Shown here: in pieces, positions 60,699-64,000 of the stretch | Position numbering within the stretch: the stretch's first letter is position 1 | Layout: every line of letters starts with the position of its first letter | Assembly (NCBI RefSeq): GCF_008831285.2 | Contig: NC_045151.1 | Span: 5,469,682-5,533,681, forward strand | Source: Nymphaea colorata | Taxonomy: Eukaryota > Streptophyta > Magnoliopsida > Nymphaeales > Nymphaeaceae | Direction: 5' to 3' | Length of the DNA stretch: 64,000 bases | The notes under the pieces: model-generated | Told to the model about the DNA's origin: nothing | Database searches by the model: none | The model's input: only the letters and a program-made list of their open reading frames with translations | Translations under genes and position numbers: made by a program

Positions 60699-60937
60699 AA
60701 TAGGAGACTGAAATACAAGCAGGATCCTACATAAAATATGCTGTACAAGTTGCAGAACAGGGTAGGCCTTGTTAACCTGTTGTACAAGCAAGTGATCTAT
60801 ATGACACAAGCTACCCCCATGTGCACTTCTAACTGCACACATTCTTTTCGACACTCTTGAACAGCAGCCTCTGGTGCTTGATAAAGTAATAGCAAAAAAC
60901 ACAGCAACACCGTGATTTTGATCAATCAATCAATAAA

Positions 60938-62913
60938 TCAAGCATGTTCATCATTATCTACATTATCAAAATTCTCTCTGCTGTCATTATATTTGAAAGA
61001 TACGTTGTTGAGATTTTCTTGACACCGACTGCTATCACCAGCAGCTGAGCTAGCTTCCTCTTGTCCATTTGAAGATGGAACTGCATTACTTCTCTCGTGA
61101 GTTGCTTTGAGGATAGAAAATTCCATTTCATCCTCGTCATCACTCTCTTCGCCTTCATCTAACTGTAGGGTTCCATCGAGTTGTTTTTTTTTATTTAGAG
61201 TTGCATGTCCAACAAGCTCTTTTGCTTCTTCTTGTTCCTCAGCTGTCTTGGCCAAAGACAGAAGGATATTCTTTGCTTTGTGATCTGCTTTACATCCAGA
61301 TGACTCCATCTCCTTAAACCAGAAGACGCCACTGCCAAAATCAGCATTCCTTGCATAGGCATCCATCAGAATTGTGAAGATGGTCTGGTTCGGCTTCATT
61401 CCTTGCATCCGCATCTCCTCATAGATGCTCATCAGTTTCTCCATATTGTTCAACTTAGCATATCCTTTCATAAGTGCACCATATGTCACAACATTAGGGG
61501 AAAGATTGTTCAATTTCAAGCGTCCGAAAATTTTCTCTGCACCATCCATATCAGATGCATTGACATATGCTAGTAACATTGTAGTATAGGAGCACAAATC
61601 TGGGTAGCACCTGCAAAACCGTATCTCAGTTAACTTAATAGCAAGAAAGAGAGCGATTTTGTTGGATTCATGAGAAACAAAATACCTGTTCCTTGACATG
61701 CTCTTCAAAACAGTTTTAGCTTCCTCCACCATCCCAGATATAGCAAATGCATCAAGAAGAATATTATAAGCTTTCCGTGTCGGCCTGAATATTCAAAAGT
61801 TTTATTATATTCAGAAATGAATGCTTCTGTACAAATTTGTCGTGTTCTCATGCAAACAGCATTCAAGCATTTTTAAGCCTCCAAAAGTGTCTACACGGAA
61901 ATATGAGCATCCGTCCAGTTTCCCTTTTTGAAATGCCATGCAAGGATCTATTATCACCTCTAAATGCGCAGGCTGTTTTTCATGTTAAATTTTGATATAA
62001 ATCCAGTAAACATATTGATATAGGTACAATAATTCTGTCACTCATGTAGTTGGCAAACTAGTGAATAGGACTCAGATTGCCAGACAGTTGACTCAGGGAT
62101 CAATAAGTTCATCAGTTACGTGGACGAGTTACAGACCTAAAATTTAAATAAGACAAACAATCAACAATGGTATAAATAGCATAATATCAGCAATTAAGCT
62201 ATATGAACACAACTGTGCATTATGACAAATTTTTATGATTAACAAGGTTTCATCATTCATCACAAGTAACTGCAAACATTGTGCATTAAATGATAAATCA
62301 TAAATGCATGACATGAAGGATTGTAGGAGGCACAACAGAATGCTTACTTTGACCTCAATGCACAGGACCTCTGTTACAAGGATAAGGCCGAAGACACAGT
62401 GATAATATGATTTTTATCTAACTAAATTTCTATAGATAAAGGACATAATAGAAACCAAAATGGAGTCTCCCTGTGATATAGCATCCACAGGCATTTCTGT
62501 ACCCCACCTGGAAACAAGAATTGAAACCACACGGCTTCATGCAAAGGAATAAAAGTGCATCTGGATCCATGACTTTCGATCACTGATCTGCATCATGTCC
62601 AATCTGGGTTGGCAAACAATTTTCTGGTCAACCCACTGGGTTGGCAGTGACTGGAAATAGAGCTTTTATCTTCCAAACAATAAGACCAACCAGAGCAGCA
62701 GAAACAGTACCGTGTTTGAGTTCAAACATGGATCATCCAAAGCATATGCAAGCACAAAAATAAATGGAAATTTTTAGTATCAGCACACCTAACACCTGCA
62801 TCCAGCATCTCCTCAAAAACTGCCAGAGCTTCATCTTCCCTTCTAGCCTTCCCATAGGCTCTAATCAACAGTGAGTAGCTTGTGACATCAGGATTTGCAC
62901 CTGCTCTTTGCAT
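60938..62913 (-). CDS. P-class PPR protein resembling Arabidopsis At3g59040, 3' exons
   Basis: Three exons on the - strand: 62913-62789, 61784-61686 and 61610-60938. Splice sites are canonical (TCTAG/ATGCAAAG, GTTAG/GTGTG, TTCAG/GCCG, AACAG/GTATT, TTGCAG/GTGC) and the phases join. Repeats include PDVTSYSLLIRAYGKARRED, KAYNILLDAFAISGMVEEAK, PDLCSYTTMLLAYVNASDMD, PNVVTYGALMKGYAKLNNME and NQTIFTILMDAYARNADFGS. After the last repeat comes KAKNILLSLAKTAEEQEEAK and an acidic tail (DEGEESDDEDEMEF), both typical of the At3g59040 family, chloroplast PPR proteins needed for normal plastid function. The 5' exons lie beyond the window. The gene converges with the + strand PPR gene, their stop codons 239 bp apart. 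The intron before 62913 contains a hAT-like insertion. Confidence 0.9.
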
Positions 62914-63013
62914 CTAGAGTGATTTTGATTTAGCATTTCCACAATGAAGACTAACAAAAAGAATCGAACCCTGGAACAATAAACATCTAAATTGCAGAAG
63001 ACAGGTTCTTAAC

Positions 63014-63778
63014 CTATGTTGTCAAGGTGACCAGGCGCTGCCTAGGCGCCAGGCAGAGCCTAGGCGCCAGGCAGAGCCTAGGCTGGCGTAGGGCAAGGCC
63101 GCAAGGTCTAGTAAACAAGGCAACCAATCTTTTTTTTTTTAACTTTTTTTAGTTACGTTAATATGTCAAGTTATTTTAATTAACTATTACTAATATTTGA
63201 AATGTGGAGAGTAGTAATATAACAAGGATAATCAACTTAAACAATCAAAATTTAATTGTTTACCTCATTGAATATGCAAAATCAATATAAGAAGTTTAAC
63301 ATAACTCATTAAATGTAATCTAATACAAACAACAAAAAAACTAGATCTAATCTCTAGAAGAAGAAATGTAAATCTGCAAGAAGGATTTAATCCATACTTA
63401 AAGAAAGACATAACCATACTAATGTATACATATAACAGGTATGAGGTATTCCAATACTATATGACAGACAAAGTCACTAACAGTAAATACATATAACAGT
63501 ATACATATAACAACATAATCAACGTAACAATACATAAAAATACGTAATCAATACGACATAAAGTACATAACAATATATACTCAATTAAGAAACTTTAATT
63601 GAAAGGGAATGTGACTTCACTTTCCCATGGACTAGGCATGTTGGAGCCTAGACCAGCCTAGGTGAGCTTAGGTGACAGCCTAGGTGCCAACACATATATC
63701 ATCGCCTAAGTGGTGGATTTAGGCAATGGGTGTGGAGTCACACTTAGTCCATGCCTAGGCGAGGCCTTAACAACATAG
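63014..63778. mobile_element. Non-autonomous hAT-like element (765 bp) in an intron
   Basis: Termini CTATGTTGTCAAGG (63014) and, on the other strand, CTATGTTGTTAAGG (from 63778). Flanks TTCTTAAC (63006-63013) and TTCTGAAC (63779-63786) form an 8-bp target duplication with 7 of 8 matching. Subterminal parts are rich in GCCTAGGC words in both orientations (63030-63100, 63640-63765); the middle is AT-rich with no ORF. It lies in the intron upstream of the 62913 exon of the At3g59040-like gene. Confidence 0.85.
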
Positions 63779-64000
63779 TTCTGAACCAGTAATTTTGAAT
63801 GCCAAATTTAAGACATGTAAATATCAATTTGTAGCAAGACCCTCTGAACAATTCCAAGAAAGAAAATATACTTTTGCCATGACTGAACCAGCAGAATACA
63901 CTTCATAAGTAAAGACATCCATTTCATATGGTTCATTTCTGACCCAGTCAGCAAGAAGCAGTAGACCTACTGCATGCGAAATTATCTAAATGCGTCTTTG
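63779..64000 (-). other. Intron or upstream part of the P-class PPR gene
   Basis: No PPR motif could be read on the - strand here. It is probably intron; the next exon should lie to the right of the window. Confidence 0.4.

Overview
The window is nuclear DNA of a flowering plant. It is AT-rich with GT-AG introns, two pentatricopeptide-repeat (PPR) genes of plant organelle type, and layered LTR retrotransposons and DNA transposons. I cannot name the species. About 85 percent is transposon sequence in several age layers; ordinary genes lie only at the right end.

Layout. 1-4040: 3' part of a decayed Ty1/copia element (+ strand). 4812-5545: pseudogene fragment of type-2 tryptophan synthase beta (- strand). 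7430-14222: decayed CACTA (En/Spm) transposon genes on the - strand (TNP2-type transposase at 12.5-14.2 kb, TnpA/Ptta-type protein at 7.4-8.9 kb), separated by LTR-like sequence. 14230-16200: LTR-like sequence and short repeats. 16480-25626: an old Ty3/gypsy element of the Tat/Ogre lineage (- strand), with a repeat-bounded insert in its RT region. 25627-37251: several LTR-like blocks in both orientations, one interrupted by a hAT transposon (27812-31132) with recognisable termini and an 8-bp target duplication.

37252-54479: a young, nearly intact Tat/Ogre-type element (- strand) with 3.57-kb LTRs, a tRNA-Arg-like primer site, a polypurine tract, an extra ORF before gag, an intact 924-aa gag-protease with a C-terminal G-patch, and a pol broken only by three nonsense codons. 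Beyond its left LTR it continues into a second primer site, leader and truncated ORF1. It is therefore the remnant of a tandem LTR-internal-LTR-internal array rather than a simple insertion.

54480-58560 is repeat and intergenic sequence with one weak set of exon-like segments. 58914-60698 is an intact single-exon PLS-class PPR gene (E/E+ type, no DYW). It converges on a multi-exon P-class PPR gene resembling Arabidopsis At3g59040 (3' exons at 60938-62913, - strand), whose intron carries a 765-bp non-autonomous hAT-like element with a 7/8-matching 8-bp target duplication. The two PPR proteins are predicted to act on organellar RNA; the rest is selfish DNA. I saw no tRNA, rRNA, CRISPR or viral genes. 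The most unusual things are the tandem Tat/Ogre arrangement, its G-patch and intron-like gag/pol junction, and the tryptophan synthase fragment next to the CACTA remnants.
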